DNA of 64,000 nt from the NCBI RefSeq assembly GCF_010731735.1, contig NZ_AP022588.1:558001-622000 (forward strand). The letters run 5' to 3'. Below the pieces are notes generated by a model, which searched no databases, had not been told where the DNA came from, and saw only the letters and a list, made by a program, of their open reading frames with translations. The position numbers and the translations under genes were made by a program. Within the stretch, counting starts at the first letter, position 1, and each line of letters starts with the position of its first letter. Below, in pieces: positions 42,390 to 51,009 of this stretch. Source of the DNA: Mycolicibacterium sediminis (GTDB lineage Bacteria; Actinomycetota; Actinomycetes; Mycobacteriales; Mycobacteriaceae).

Positions 42390-42881
42390 TCAGAGGCGAT
42401 GCAGTTCGACGTCGCCGAGCCTGCCGTCGGACACCGTCGCGGTCATGTAGGTGCAGAACGGCTGGCGCCGCCGGTCCGTCGGGGAGCCGGGATTGAGCAG
42501 CCGCAGTCCCGTCTCGGCGGTCGCGTCCCACGGGATGTGCGAGTGCCCGAACACCAGCACGTCGACGTCCGGGTAGAGCCGCGCCATCCGGGCGTCCCGA
42601 CCGGCGGACTGACCCGTCTCGTGCACCACCGCGAACCTGACCCCGTCCAGCGTCACGTCGGCGCGCTCGGGCAGGCGCCGGCGGAGTTCGTCGCCGTCGT
42701 TGTTGCCCCAGCACGCGACCAGGCGCTGCGCGCGTGCCTCCAGCCGGTCCAGCAGGTCCGGCTCGACCCAGTCGCCCGCGTGCACCACCACGTCGGCCCG
42801 GTCGACTTCGTCCCACACGGCGGCGGGGATGTCGCGAGCTCGCTTCGGGACGTGGGTGTCGGCGATCAACAGCAGGCGCAC
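42390..42881 (-). CDS. YfcE/MJ0936-type metallophosphoesterase
   Basis: A 163-residue phosphodiesterase. Metal ligands appear in LLLIADTHVPKRARDIP (here ADTH for SDTH), VVHAGDWVEPDLLD, ACWGNNDGDELR, FAVVHETGQ (usually HG) and LVFGHSHIPWDA. All core motifs of the family are present, with a changed fourth motif. The substrate is unknown. GTG 42881 is supported by a TATTCT element six bases upstream. Confidence 0.85.
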   Translation of the reverse strand: MRLLLIADTHVPKRARDIPAAVWDEVDRADVVVHAGDWVEPDLLDRLEARAQRLVACWGNNDGDELRRRLPERADVTLDGVRFAVVHETGQSAGRDARMARLYPDVDVLVFGHSHIPWDATAETGLRLLNPGSPTDRRRQPFCTYMTATVSDGRLGDVELHRL

Positions 42882-42887
42882 CCCGTC

Positions 42888-42893
42888 AGAATA
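42888..42893 (-). promoter_or_regulatory. Leaderless-type -10 element (TATTCT) of the phosphoesterase gene
   Basis: On the minus strand TATTCT fits TANNNT, six bases before GTG 42881. It excludes the longer reading frame starting at 42902, because that would begin upstream of this promoter. Confidence 0.55.
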
Positions 42894-43024
42894 TCGCCGC
42901 AAAACCTGACCGAGCTTGCCTGTACGTTGCTGTTAGCCGTACTAGATGCTTCGGCCGCGTCGATTCCACGTTCTTGACATCACTCCGATGTTGGCGAAGA
43001 GTTGCCCTCAACTGGGGGGACACA

Positions 43025-45370
43025 GTGCTCAGATTGAAGTTAGGTCCGCTCATATGGGCGATGGCGGCGACGCTGACGGTGTTTGCCGCCTGGCTCTTCG
43101 CCGGGTGGGGCGGGCCGGCGGTCACCCGGGTCGTCGACGACGTCGGCTCGGTCGTCTTCAGCACCTTCGCCTTCGGGTGCGCAGCGTGGGCCGCCTGGCG
43201 GACGACTCGACTCCGCCGGCGCGCGTGGACCCTGCTCGCCGTCGGACTGTTCGGCTGGGTGGTCGGCGATCTGATCTGGGCCTACCAGACCCTCGTCGTC
43301 GGTACGCCCCTCGAGTCGCCGTCGATCGCCGACGCGGCGTACCTGCTGCTGCCCGTGGGCGTCCTCGCCGCCGCACTCGGCACGGCCGGTGCCCGCCATC
43401 TGACGGGGATCCGGGCGCTGCTCGACGCGACGGTCATCACCGCGTCGCTGTTCCTGATCTCCTGGGTCCTGGTCCTGCGCGACGTGTTCGCGACCAGCGA
43501 TCAGACCCGGCAAGCGCTGGTGGTCGCCGTCGCCTACCCGATCACCGACGTGCTGGTGGTGGCGGTCTGCGTGCTGGTGATGACGACCGCGCTGCCAAGC
43601 CACCGCATCGTCCTCGGCACGGTGACCGCGGGCCTGACCATGGTGGCCATCACCGACAGCGCACTGGTGTACTTCAGCGCCCGCGGGCAAACCGCCGACG
43701 ATGCCCTGGTGGTCGGCTGGGCTCTCGGCCTGCTGCTCGTCGGCGCGAGCGCACTGCAGGCGGCCCGTACACCCGGCGTCGAGATCCCCGCCGACGTGGA
43801 GCGGTCCAGGTTCGGGTTCTGGCTGCCCTACGTTCCGCTCGTGATCGCCGCTACTGTCGGCTCGATCGACCTGTGGCGGTCGTCTAGCGCCACACACGTG
43901 ATCGTGGCGTCCGGCGGCGTGCTGATCTTGGCCGCCGTCGCGCGGCAGCTGACCGTCCTCGTCGACAATCGCACACTGCTCGACGTCGTCGCCGAGCAAG
44001 CGCTGCAGGACCCGCTGACCGGGTTGGCCAACCGCCTGCTCTTCACCGACCGGCTCAACCACGCGATGCAACTGCGCGAGCGGGACGGCCGCGAGGTCGC
44101 GGTGCTCTCGCTCGACCTCGACGACTTCAAGCTCGTCAACGACCACCTCGGCCACCCGTCCGGAGATGCGCTCCTCCGTGCCGTCGGCGAGCGGCTCACC
44201 GGCGTGGTGCCCCGCGGCGACACCCTTGCCAGGTTCGGCGGCGACGAGTTCGCCATCCTGATCGAGGGCGGACCCCGTCCTGCCGACGAGATCGCCCAGC
44301 GCGTCATCGAGGTGTTCGACCGCCCCTTCTTCCTCGACGGCGAGGAGGTCTACATCCACCCCAGTGTCGGGCTGGCCACCGCGCCGCCGGTGGAGGACGA
44401 GGAACTGACGGCCGACGAACTGTTCCAGCGCGCCGACGTCGCCATGTACGCGGGCAGGCAGGCGGGCGTCGGCGGCGTCCAGGTCTTCACGCCCGACATG
44501 CGCAACGTCGACCGCGCCGAGCTGCGGACGTCGCAGTCCGCGGGCGGCAAGCGCCGACGCGCCCCCGTGGCGGGGATCCAACTGCTCGGCCAGTTGCGGC
44601 GGGCGATCGACGACGACGAACTCGACCTCGTCTACCAACCCAAGATCAGCCTGTCGACCGGCACCACGGTCGGCGTCGAGGCACTGGTCCGCTGGCCGCA
44701 TCCCGAGTACGGCGTGCTGACCCCGAACCAGTTCCTTCCGCTGGTGCGGCAGAACGGGCTGATGGGTGCGGTCACCGAGCTGGTGCTGTACCGGGCGGTG
44801 CACGACGCGGCCACCTGGTACGACTCGGAACACTGCGACCTGCCCGTGGCGATCAACCTGTTCGCGCCGTCGCTCGACGACCTGGAGCTGCCCGACCACA
44901 TCACCGTCGCGCTCGAGGGGGCCGGGCTGCCGCCCGCCGCGCTGTCGGTCGAGATCACCGAACACCTGCTGCTGGCCAACGTCCGCCGTGCAGCCACGGT
45001 CATCCAGCGCCTACGGGACAACGGGCTGCGGATCGCGATCGACGACTTCGGCACGGGCTACGCCACGATGAGCTACCTGCGGGACCTACCGATCGACGAA
45101 CTCAAGCTCGACCGTCAGTTCATCTCGCCGGTGCTGCACAGCCCCCGCGCAGCGGCGATCGTCCGGTCGGTGATCGACCTGGCGCACGCGCTCGGTGTGG
45201 CCTGCGTCGCGGAGGGGGTCGAGGACGCGGCCACCGCCGAGCGCCTCCGCGAGTACGGCTGCGACGTCGCGCAGGGGCACTACTTCGCGAGGCCGATGTC
45301 GGCGGACGAGTTGCGTGCCCACGTTCAGCTGGGCTGCAGCAGCGCGGCCATCTTCCCCATCACCAGCTGA
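43025..45370 (+). CDS. Membrane-anchored GGDEF-EAL cyclic-di-GMP enzyme
   Basis: A 781-residue protein. About nine membrane helices occupy residues 8-310. The diguanylate cyclase domain follows (LQDPLTGLANRLLFTDRLNH; GGDEF at 405-409). The phosphodiesterase domain has EAL at 552-554, the Asn in VAINLFAP, EITEH, DDFGTGY near 673, KLDRQF and EGVED, so all catalytic residues are present. The product-inhibition RxxD site before GGDEF is not intact (PRGD). Both synthesis and hydrolysis of c-di-GMP are therefore possible. GTG start behind GGGGGGA. The gene end overlaps a convergent gene by 46 bases. Confidence 0.92.
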   Translation: MLRLKLGPLIWAMAATLTVFAAWLFAGWGGPAVTRVVDDVGSVVFSTFAFGCAAWAAWRTTRLRRRAWTLLAVGLFGWVVGDLIWAYQTLVVGTPLESPSIADAAYLLLPVGVLAAALGTAGARHLTGIRALLDATVITASLFLISWVLVLRDVFATSDQTRQALVVAVAYPITDVLVVAVCVLVMTTALPSHRIVLGTVTAGLTMVAITDSALVYFSARGQTADDALVVGWALGLLLVGASALQAARTPGVEIPADVERSRFGFWLPYVPLVIAATVGSIDLWRSSSATHVIVASGGVLILAAVARQLTVLVDNRTLLDVVAEQALQDPLTGLANRLLFTDRLNHAMQLRERDGREVAVLSLDLDDFKLVNDHLGHPSGDALLRAVGERLTGVVPRGDTLARFGGDEFAILIEGGPRPADEIAQRVIEVFDRPFFLDGEEVYIHPSVGLATAPPVEDEELTADELFQRADVAMYAGRQAGVGGVQVFTPDMRNVDRAELRTSQSAGGKRRRAPVAGIQLLGQLRRAIDDDELDLVYQPKISLSTGTTVGVEALVRWPHPEYGVLTPNQFLPLVRQNGLMGAVTELVLYRAVHDAATWYDSEHCDLPVAINLFAPSLDDLELPDHITVALEGAGLPPAALSVEITEHLLLANVRRAATVIQRLRDNGLRIAIDDFGTGYATMSYLRDLPIDELKLDRQFISPVLHSPRAAAIVRSVIDLAHALGVACVAEGVEDAATAERLREYGCDVAQGHYFARPMSADELRAHVQLGCSSAAIFPITS

Positions 45371-45714
45371 AGGCCGGAGAAGGGCCGGATCATCACCTTG
45401 AAGGACGTGATCCGGTCGTCATCGCCCCAGACGATCATGTCGACGCCGTTGACGTACTTGCCGTCGATCGTGGCGGCGAACTCGAGGACCGCCGAGCGCT
45501 CGGCACACCACTCGCCGACGTAGTGAAAGTCCGTGTCGCCGAACACGTTCGCCGCGGCCATCAGGTACATCGCGGTCTTCGCACGGCCCTCCTGCGGTGA
45601 GAACAGGGCCGGGGAGTGGAAGACCACGTCGTCGGCGAGCAGCGCGTCGAGGGCTCCGGGGTCGTGCCCGCCGGAGATGAAGTGGTGCCAGCGTTCGATC
45701 ACGGGTGGTGTCAT
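45325..45714 (-). CDS. SnoaL-like / NTF2-fold protein
   Basis: A 129-residue soluble protein of the NTF2-like superfamily. Typical parts are VIERWHHFISGGHDPGALDA, LLADDVVFHSPALF and the closing FKVMIRPFSGLQLVMGKMAA. Members bind or isomerise small hydrophobic ligands, and many have no known substrate. ATG 45714 is favoured; an ATG 33 bases upstream would extend it by 11 residues. Convergent with the GGDEF-EAL gene and overlapping its last 46 bases. Confidence 0.8.
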   Translation of the reverse strand: MTPPVIERWHHFISGGHDPGALDALLADDVVFHSPALFSPQEGRAKTAMYLMAAANVFGDTDFHYVGEWCAERSAVLEFAATIDGKYVNGVDMIVWGDDDRITSFKVMIRPFSGLQLVMGKMAALLQPS

Positions 45715-45743
45715 GTGGTCATGATCGCAGGCGAGCACTGCCG

Positions 45744-47714
45744 TCACCTCGCGGCGCGCACCTGCCTAGTACGGAGCCGACCGATGACGATGACGCCGGC
45801 CAGTGCCAGCGTCGTGGTCGGCGCCTGCGGCACCACGACGTCGTAACCGAGGTCGCGGAGGATGCCGATCTCGATGGGGCTGAGAACCCGCACGCCCAGC
45901 CCGGTGCCGGTGCGCGCATTCATCAACTGCTGGTTCGATCCGGTGAAGGTCGAATCGTCCAGGTGCGACATCGAACTGCCGTCCTCCCACGGGTTCGGGG
46001 TGTACAGCGGGACGAGTAGTCCGCCGTATGCCGCGACGGCGTGGGCGCCGCCGAAGAAGAACCCACCGCCCGTTCCCGTCAGACGGGGATCGAAGTTGCC
46101 GTTCCACCTGAAGTCGTCTCCCATCGGCCTCGTACCGCCCGCGGTCATGACGTACCGGTCGAACAGCGTCCACGCCCTGTCGGTGTTCGAACCGGGCGCG
46201 TCGACGTAGGACAGGAACCCGAGGGAGTGCAGCAGTTCGTGCATCGCCGTGGACGTGAAGTCGTAACTGCCGGCATCGACGTCGTCGCCGAGCGCCCATG
46301 GGTAGGACCAGTTCCACTCGATCTCGCCGTCGGCTGCCATGCCGTTGGAGTCGACGCCCGAGATGATCTCGTGCTGCACCACCGTCCGCCAGAATCCCGG
46401 CTCGTCACCGACCAGGTCGCTTCCCGCCGAGGCAAGCGTTTCCTCGGCGGCGTCGGACAGCCCCGTGACCTCGTAGTCGATGACGACGGGCGCCTTCACC
46501 AGGAGGTACGCGGCGACGTCGTTCGCCGCCTCCTGCAATGCATTTCGAGCATCTGCGGACCAGTACTGCGAGCCGGACGTGTAGTCGAAGGTGAACGTGA
46601 CGGCGCCCTGGTTCACCAGCGCGTCGGCCGCCGTCCCCACCCCGCGGAACGGGTCGACCAGGTTCACGTGCAGGCCGAGATCCCGAGCCTGGATCACGAA
46701 CGTGTCGACCCCGGTGAAGCCCGCTCCCGGGATGTAGCTGAACGTGCCATCGGGGTTCAGCTGCACTGTTCCCGTCGACGGACCGCGCACCAGCCGGAAC
46801 ACGATCAGGTCGCCCTCGGGATCGATCGCATCGACACGACCGGTGACCGTCGTGCCGCCCGAACCGGTCACCGTGACCGGAGCCACCGTCGGCGCCTGGT
46901 TGAGGAACGTTCGTCGGGCGGTCCACAACGCGCCCTCCAGATGCCACTTCAGCGCGTCGGGCACCGGCAGCGAATCGATCCACCCGAGCGACGACGTCGT
47001 CCACCTCGTCACCTGGGAGTTGATCACCTGCGTGCGGGCGCTTTCCGGCGCCGTGACCCGAAGCGCCCACGGCGGCACGCGATCGTTGGTGGCCACCGCG
47101 GCGACCGAAACCGACATGGGCAAGGCGGGTTCGGACGGGGAGTCGGTCGGAGCGGCAGAAGTGCCGACCACGGCGGCGACCCTCGTCGGCGGCGACGCGC
47201 TGATTGCCGGGGACGTGGCCGCAGTGGGCACGACGCTCGGCGCGTCGTTCCTTCGGGCGCGTGCGTCGACTGCTGCGATCTGCGGACCGTCGGTCTGCGC
47301 GTCTTCGGAGCCCGTCCCGTCGTTGGCGTCCCTGGCGTCCTTGACTCTGGCGTCCTTGGCTTTCGCGTTCTTCGCGTCCTTGGCCTTGAGGGAACTCGGG
47401 GATACCGAGCCCACCGTCGTCGGGGTGGAGTTCGGCTTCATGGCGACGGAGGGCGACGGTCCGGCGGTCTCGGATACCGCCGTCGACGAGCCGGCACCGC
47501 TCGGCGGCCCATCCGAGGGAGAACCTCCGGAGCCCGCCGAGGACTCGTCGGCCAGCGCCACGCTGACGTACGAATCCGTCAGCGAAAGTCCGAAGAGCGC
47601 CGCGCTCACACCCGCAGACGCGGCACCGACCGCGAACCAGTGTCGAACCGCAGACCCGTCAGCGCGACGAGAAGGCCGCCCGCCGAGTCGACGACTGATA
47701 TGCGGCACCGCCAT
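45744..47714 (-). CDS. Large exported protein with Ig/cadherin-like domain and metzincin-like motif
   Basis: A 656-residue surface protein. N-terminal signal segment (WFAVGAASAGVSAALFGLSL), then about 200 residues of low-complexity Ser/Ala/Asp/Lys text, a cadherin/VCBS-like domain (VTGRVDAIDPEGDLIVFRLV ... GTFSYIPGAGFTGVDTFVIQ) and a protease-like domain. That domain has H492-E493-x-x-H496-x-x-G499 (HELLHSLGF), the zinc motif of metzincins, but position 502 is Ser instead of the third His/Asp ligand. The C-terminus is tripartite: VVPQAP, a hydrophobic stretch, then RLRTRQVRAAR. ATG with TAGGGG upstream. Confidence 0.72.
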   Translation of the reverse strand: MAVPHISRRLGGRPSRRADGSAVRHWFAVGAASAGVSAALFGLSLTDSYVSVALADESSAGSGGSPSDGPPSGAGSSTAVSETAGPSPSVAMKPNSTPTTVGSVSPSSLKAKDAKNAKAKDARVKDARDANDGTGSEDAQTDGPQIAAVDARARRNDAPSVVPTAATSPAISASPPTRVAAVVGTSAAPTDSPSEPALPMSVSVAAVATNDRVPPWALRVTAPESARTQVINSQVTRWTTSSLGWIDSLPVPDALKWHLEGALWTARRTFLNQAPTVAPVTVTGSGGTTVTGRVDAIDPEGDLIVFRLVRGPSTGTVQLNPDGTFSYIPGAGFTGVDTFVIQARDLGLHVNLVDPFRGVGTAADALVNQGAVTFTFDYTSGSQYWSADARNALQEAANDVAAYLLVKAPVVIDYEVTGLSDAAEETLASAGSDLVGDEPGFWRTVVQHEIISGVDSNGMAADGEIEWNWSYPWALGDDVDAGSYDFTSTAMHELLHSLGFLSYVDAPGSNTDRAWTLFDRYVMTAGGTRPMGDDFRWNGNFDPRLTGTGGGFFFGGAHAVAAYGGLLVPLYTPNPWEDGSSMSHLDDSTFTGSNQQLMNARTGTGLGVRVLSPIEIGILRDLGYDVVVPQAPTTTLALAGVIVIGRLRTRQVRAAR

Positions 47715-47810
47715 ATTTGACCCCTACGACAATTGAGTGGGTCGAAGATACAACGTCTCGCCAGCAACTGCGCTCGATCGGCGCAAGCCGGCCGGGTGAC
47801 CACAAAATGA

Positions 47811-47841
47811 AAGAGCCCGGACCCCTGCAGGGGTCCGGGCT
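47811..47841 (-). terminator. Intrinsic terminator after the tRNA-Ser/tRNA-Arg pair
   Basis: AGCCCGGACCCC and GGGGTCCGGGCT form a perfect 12-base-pair stem around TGCA. On the minus strand it is followed by CTTTCATTTT, a T-rich tail. It lies 16 bases past the 3' end of tRNA-Arg. Confidence 0.85.
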
Positions 47842-47857
47842 GATCCGATCTCACGCG

Positions 47858-47930
47858 TGCGCCCGAAGGGATTCGAACCCCTAACCTCTTGATCCGTAGT
47901 CAAGTGCTCTATCCGTTGAGCTACGGGCGC
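47858..47930 (-). tRNA. tRNA-Arg (anticodon ACG)
   Basis: A 73-base class I tRNA. The acceptor GCGCCCG pairs with CGGGCGC, the D-arm reads TAGCTCAACGGATAGAGCA, the anticodon loop is CTACGGA giving ACG, and the T-arm has GGTTCGAATCC. Discriminator A. This is the tRNA whose A34 is the target of TadA, also encoded in this window. Confidence 0.96.
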
Positions 47931-47971
47931 TTGCATATTCAGTTGTTCACTCTGGCCGCGGGCCAGTGTGG

Positions 47972-48060
47972 CGGAGGCGAGAGGATTTGAACCTCCGGTC
48001 CGCTTTAAGACGGACAACTCATTAGCAGTGAGTCCCATTCGGCCGCTCTGGCACGCCTCC
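47972..48060 (-). tRNA. tRNA-Ser (anticodon GCT)
   Basis: An 89-base class II tRNA. Acceptor GGAGGCG pairs with CGCCTCC, discriminator G, anticodon loop CTGCTAA giving GCT, a long variable arm (GTCCGTCTTAAAGCGGAC), and T loop GGTTCAAATCC. It lies 41 bases upstream of tRNA-Arg on the same strand and probably shares its transcript. Confidence 0.95.
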
Positions 48061-48126
48061 CGACGATCCGAGGGGAAAGCGTACACAGCCTCGTGACGGG
48101 AAGGCAAAGCAGATCCCGACGTTCCC

Positions 48127-48132
48127 TAGACT
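48127..48132 (+). promoter_or_regulatory. Leaderless-type -10 element (TAGACT) of pat
   Basis: TAGACT fits TANNNT and is six bases before the GTG at 48139. There is no ribosome binding site, so a leaderless transcript is likely. Confidence 0.55.
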
Positions 48133-48138
48133 GACCGG

Positions 48139-49203
48139 GTGACTGCCCGCCTGCGCCCCCTGCTGGCCGATCTCCCCGCCTACACGCCGGGCCGGACGGT
48201 GCCGGGTGCCATCAAGATCGCCAGCAACGAGACCGTCGACGGCCCGCTGCCCAGCGTGCGCGCCGCGATCGCCGCCGCCGCCGACACGATCAACCGCTAC
48301 CCCGACAACGGGTACGTCGAGTTGCGCGACTGCCTCGCCAAGACGCTCGACGGCGGCTCCTTCGCGCCCGAGCAGATCGCCGTCGGATGCGGATCGGTGA
48401 GCCTGTGCCAGCAGCTCATCCAGATCACCGCCTCGGTGGGCGACGAGGTGCTGTTCGGGTGGCGCAGCTTCGAGATCTACCCGCTGCAGGTCCGCACCGC
48501 GGGTGCGACGCCCATTCAGGTCCCGCTGCGCGACCATACCTTCGACCTGGACGCGATGCTCGCCGCCGTCACCGACCGCACCCGGCTGATCTTCGTCTGC
48601 AATCCCAACAACCCGACCAGCACCGTCGTCGACCCCGCCGCACTGACCCGCTTCGTGGAGGCGGTACCGGACGACGTCCTGATCGTCCTGGACGAGGCGT
48701 ACGTGGAGTACATCCGCGACGACATGCTGCCCGACAGCTTCGGCCTGGTCCGCGAGCACTCGAACGTCGTCGTGCTGCGCACGTTCTCGAAGGCGTACGG
48801 GCTGGCCGGGCTGCGCGTCGGCTACGCGGTGGCCGATCCGGACGTCATCGTGGCGCTGAACAAGGTCTACGTGCCGTTCACCGCCACCACCGTGTCGCAG
48901 GCGGCCGCGATCGCGTCGCTCGAGGCGTCCGACGAACTGCTGGCGCGCACCGACGTCGTGGTCGGCGAGCGCGTCCGGGTCACCGACACGCTGCGCGCCG
49001 CGGGCTTCGAGGTGCCCGCGTCGCAGGCCAACTTCGTCTGGCTCCCCCTGGCCGAGCGGACCGACGACTTCGTCAACGCCGCGGCCGACGGCCGGCTGCT
49101 CGTCCGCCCCTACGGACGGGACGGCGTGCGGGTCACCGTCGCCGCACGGCATGAGAACGACGCGTTCCTCGCGTTCGCAACCCGATGGATAGGACGGCGA
49201 TGA
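48139..49203 (+). CDS. pat: Aromatic amino acid / histidinol-phosphate-type aminotransferase
   Basis: A 354-residue fold-type I PLP aminotransferase. It closely recalls Rv3772 (hisC2/pat): PGAIKIASNETVDGPLPSVR, INRYPDNGYVELRDCLAK, AVGCGSVSLCQQLIQITASV, FVCNPNNPTSTVV and the PLP lysine K218 in RTFSKAYGLAGLRVGYA. These enzymes transfer amino groups between phenylalanine or tyrosine and keto acids, and may also accept histidinol phosphate. Its stop overlaps the next ATG. Together with tyrA it could complete tyrosine synthesis. Confidence 0.9.
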   Translation: MTARLRPLLADLPAYTPGRTVPGAIKIASNETVDGPLPSVRAAIAAAADTINRYPDNGYVELRDCLAKTLDGGSFAPEQIAVGCGSVSLCQQLIQITASVGDEVLFGWRSFEIYPLQVRTAGATPIQVPLRDHTFDLDAMLAAVTDRTRLIFVCNPNNPTSTVVDPAALTRFVEAVPDDVLIVLDEAYVEYIRDDMLPDSFGLVREHSNVVVLRTFSKAYGLAGLRVGYAVADPDVIVALNKVYVPFTATTVSQAAAIASLEASDELLARTDVVVGERVRVTDTLRAAGFEVPASQANFVWLPLAERTDDFVNAAADGRLLVRPYGRDGVRVTVAARHENDAFLAFATRWIGRR

Positions 49204-49694
49204 CAGCCCAGACGACACAGCAGACGACCGCCCGCGCGACATTCGAGCAGCTGATCGCGCGCACGGACCGGTTGGCCGACGCAGAACTCGACGAGTTCTG
49301 GGCGACGCTCGAACCGACCACCGTCGACTTCATGCTCGGCGAGTGGAAGGGCGGCGAATTCGACACCGGGCACCGGTCGAACGGATTCATGAACCGGCTC
49401 AACTGGTTCGGCAAGACGTTCGTGTCGGCCGCCGACGCCAAGCCGCTGGTGTGCCTCGACGCCGAGGGGAACAAGTTCTCCAACACCGAGGCGATGAAGG
49501 GCGAGGCGAGTCTCTGGCTCGAGGAGTTCCGCGGCGAGGTGCTGGCCTCGATGGTCTACGACGGCGCCCCCGTCCACGACCACTTCAAGAAGGTCGACGA
49601 GCACGCCGTCGTCGGCATCATGAACGGCAAGGGCGCGCTCGACACGACCTCGGGCACGCCGCGCCACCTGTACTTCTACCTTCAGCGGGTCTAA
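49200..49694 (+). CDS. GXWXG/DUF4334 domain protein
   Basis: A 164-residue soluble protein with the two family parts: the GxWxG motif in DFMLGEWKGGEFDTGHRSNG and the DUF4334 part in EASLWLEEFRGEVLASMVYD, GAPVHDHFKKVDEHAVVGIM and TPRHLYFYLQR. Function unknown; small beta-barrel proteins of this kind occur in many actinobacteria. The ATG overlaps the aminotransferase stop (ATGA), so translation is coupled. Confidence 0.82.
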   Translation: MTAQTTQQTTARATFEQLIARTDRLADAELDEFWATLEPTTVDFMLGEWKGGEFDTGHRSNGFMNRLNWFGKTFVSAADAKPLVCLDAEGNKFSNTEAMKGEASLWLEEFRGEVLASMVYDGAPVHDHFKKVDEHAVVGIMNGKGALDTTSGTPRHLYFYLQRV

Positions 49695-49698
49695 CGCC

Positions 49699-49704
49699 TA
49701 TCGT
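49699..49704 (+). promoter_or_regulatory. Leaderless-type -10 element (TATCGT)
   Basis: TATCGT fits TANNNT and is seven bases before the ATG at 49712. Confidence 0.45.
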
Positions 49705-49711
49705 TGCTCGG

Positions 49712-50119
49712 ATGACGTCTCGAGCCCTGGTCGTGGCGACCGCGCTGCTGGCCGTCGGTGTCGCCGCCGGATGCAGCACCACCGTGCCGGGGACCGTCGC
49801 CATGACCACCGAACCCGGTGCCAGCATCTCGACCCGCGAGTCGTCGACGTCCACGTCACCGCGGACGTCGAGCCCGCGGACGTCCACCCCGGGGACGCCG
49901 TCGGCCCCTCCGGGTGACGCGCAGTCGGTGACGTGCGGCGAGTTCATCGAACTGGCGCCCGAGGATCAGACCGCAACGCTCACCGAGGTCATGGGCATAC
50001 CGCCGACGGGAAGTCCCGCCGACGAGATGGAGATGCTGCGAATCTCCTTCGACGCGCTGTGCCAGTTCACGCCGGCGGACGTCACGCTCGGCGAGCTACT
50101 GGCCGGCGGCCCGCCCTAG
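49712..50119 (+). CDS. Small lipoprotein, function unknown
   Basis: A 135-residue exported protein. The signal peptide ends with the lipobox GVAAGCSTT. A 45-residue Ser/Thr/Pro-rich linker follows, then a short helical domain of about 60 residues with two cysteines (SVTCGEFIELAPEDQTATLT ... DALCQFTPADVTLGELL) that may form a disulfide. The pattern resembles mycobacterial HdeA-like small periplasmic domains, but this is a weak resemblance. Independent promoter likely. Confidence 0.7.
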   Translation: MTSRALVVATALLAVGVAAGCSTTVPGTVAMTTEPGASISTRESSTSTSPRTSSPRTSTPGTPSAPPGDAQSVTCGEFIELAPEDQTATLTEVMGIPPTGSPADEMEMLRISFDALCQFTPADVTLGELLAGGPP

Positions 50120-50124
50120 CCCGC

Positions 50125-50130
50125 TAGCGT
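50125..50130 (+). promoter_or_regulatory. Leaderless-type -10 element (TAGCGT) of echA21
   Basis: TAGCGT fits TANNNT and is seven bases before ATG 50138. It supports this start over GTG 50129. Confidence 0.5.
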
Positions 50131-50137
50131 GACGTCC

Positions 50138-50962
50138 ATGAGCGACACCTACGAATCCATGACCGTCGACGTCGACGACCGCGTCGCCCGAGTCACGCTG
50201 ACCGGGCCCGGCAAGGGCAACGCCATGGGCCCCGCCTTCTGGGCCGAACTGCCCGTGGCGTTCGAGCGTCTCGACGCCGACCCCGAGGTGCGGGCCATCG
50301 TCCTGACCGGATCGGGCCGCAACTTCAGCTACGGCCTCGATCTCGCCGCGATGGGCGACACCATGGGCTCGATGATGGCCGGCGGCGCGCTCGCCAAGCC
50401 GCGCGCCGACTTCCACGCCCGGCTACGCTCCATGCAGCAGTCGATCACCGCGGTCGCGGACTGCCGGACGCCGGTCATCGCGTCGATCCAGGGCTGGTGC
50501 ATCGGCGGCGGCGTCGACCTCATCTCGGCCGTCGACATCCGCTACGCCAGCGCCGACGCGAAGTTCTCCGTGCGCGAGGTAAAGCTCGCGATCGTCGCCG
50601 ACGTGGGCTCGCTGGCGAGGTTGCCGCAGATCCTGTCCGAGGGGCATCTGCGGGAACTGGCGCTGACGGGCAAGGACATCGACGCCGCGCGGGCCGAGAA
50701 GATCGGGCTGGTCAACGACGTCTACCCCGACGCCGAGGCCTCGCTGGCCGCGGCCCACGCCACCGCCCGCGAGATCGCCGCCAACCCGCCGCTGGTGGTG
50801 CAGGGCGTGAAGGACGTGCTCGACGACCAGCGCACCGCGCAGGTGTCGGCGAGCCTGCGGTACGTCGCGGCCTGGAACTCGGCGTTCATGGCCAGCAAGG
50901 ACCTCACCGAGGGCATCACTGCGATGTTCGAGAAGCGGCCTGCGGAGTTCACCGGCGAATAG
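50138..50962 (+). CDS. echA21: Crotonase-family enzyme, dienoyl-CoA isomerase-like
   Basis: A 274-residue crotonase. Oxyanion-hole segments are GSGRNFSYGLDLAAMGD and IQGWCIGGGVDLISAVDIRY. The active-site text REVKLAIVADVGSLARLPQI matches delta3,5-delta2,4-dienoyl-CoA isomerases (ECH1), where the Asp of ADVG is catalytic, better than true hydratases, which carry a Glu there. It would shift double bonds during unsaturated fatty-acid or sterol side-chain degradation. Order equals Rv3774. Confidence 0.88.
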   Translation: MSDTYESMTVDVDDRVARVTLTGPGKGNAMGPAFWAELPVAFERLDADPEVRAIVLTGSGRNFSYGLDLAAMGDTMGSMMAGGALAKPRADFHARLRSMQQSITAVADCRTPVIASIQGWCIGGGVDLISAVDIRYASADAKFSVREVKLAIVADVGSLARLPQILSEGHLRELALTGKDIDAARAEKIGLVNDVYPDAEASLAAAHATAREIAANPPLVVQGVKDVLDDQRTAQVSASLRYVAAWNSAFMASKDLTEGITAMFEKRPAEFTGE

Positions 50963-50996
50963 CCGCAATCCCATCCGACGATGCTGGGCAGTCGCT

Positions 50997-51002
50997 TAGC
51001 AT
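50997..51002 (+). promoter_or_regulatory. Leaderless-type -10 element (TAGCAT) of the sulfotransferase operon
   Basis: TAGCAT fits TANNNT and is seven bases before GTG 51010. It marks an independent promoter for the four-gene unit. Confidence 0.5.
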
Positions 51003-51009
51003 CGCGGGC

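Noticed and set aside
43040..44965. 641-codon open frame on the minus strand
   Set aside because: Antisense to the GGDEF-EAL gene; composition is His/Gln/Asp/Arg-rich and without motifs.
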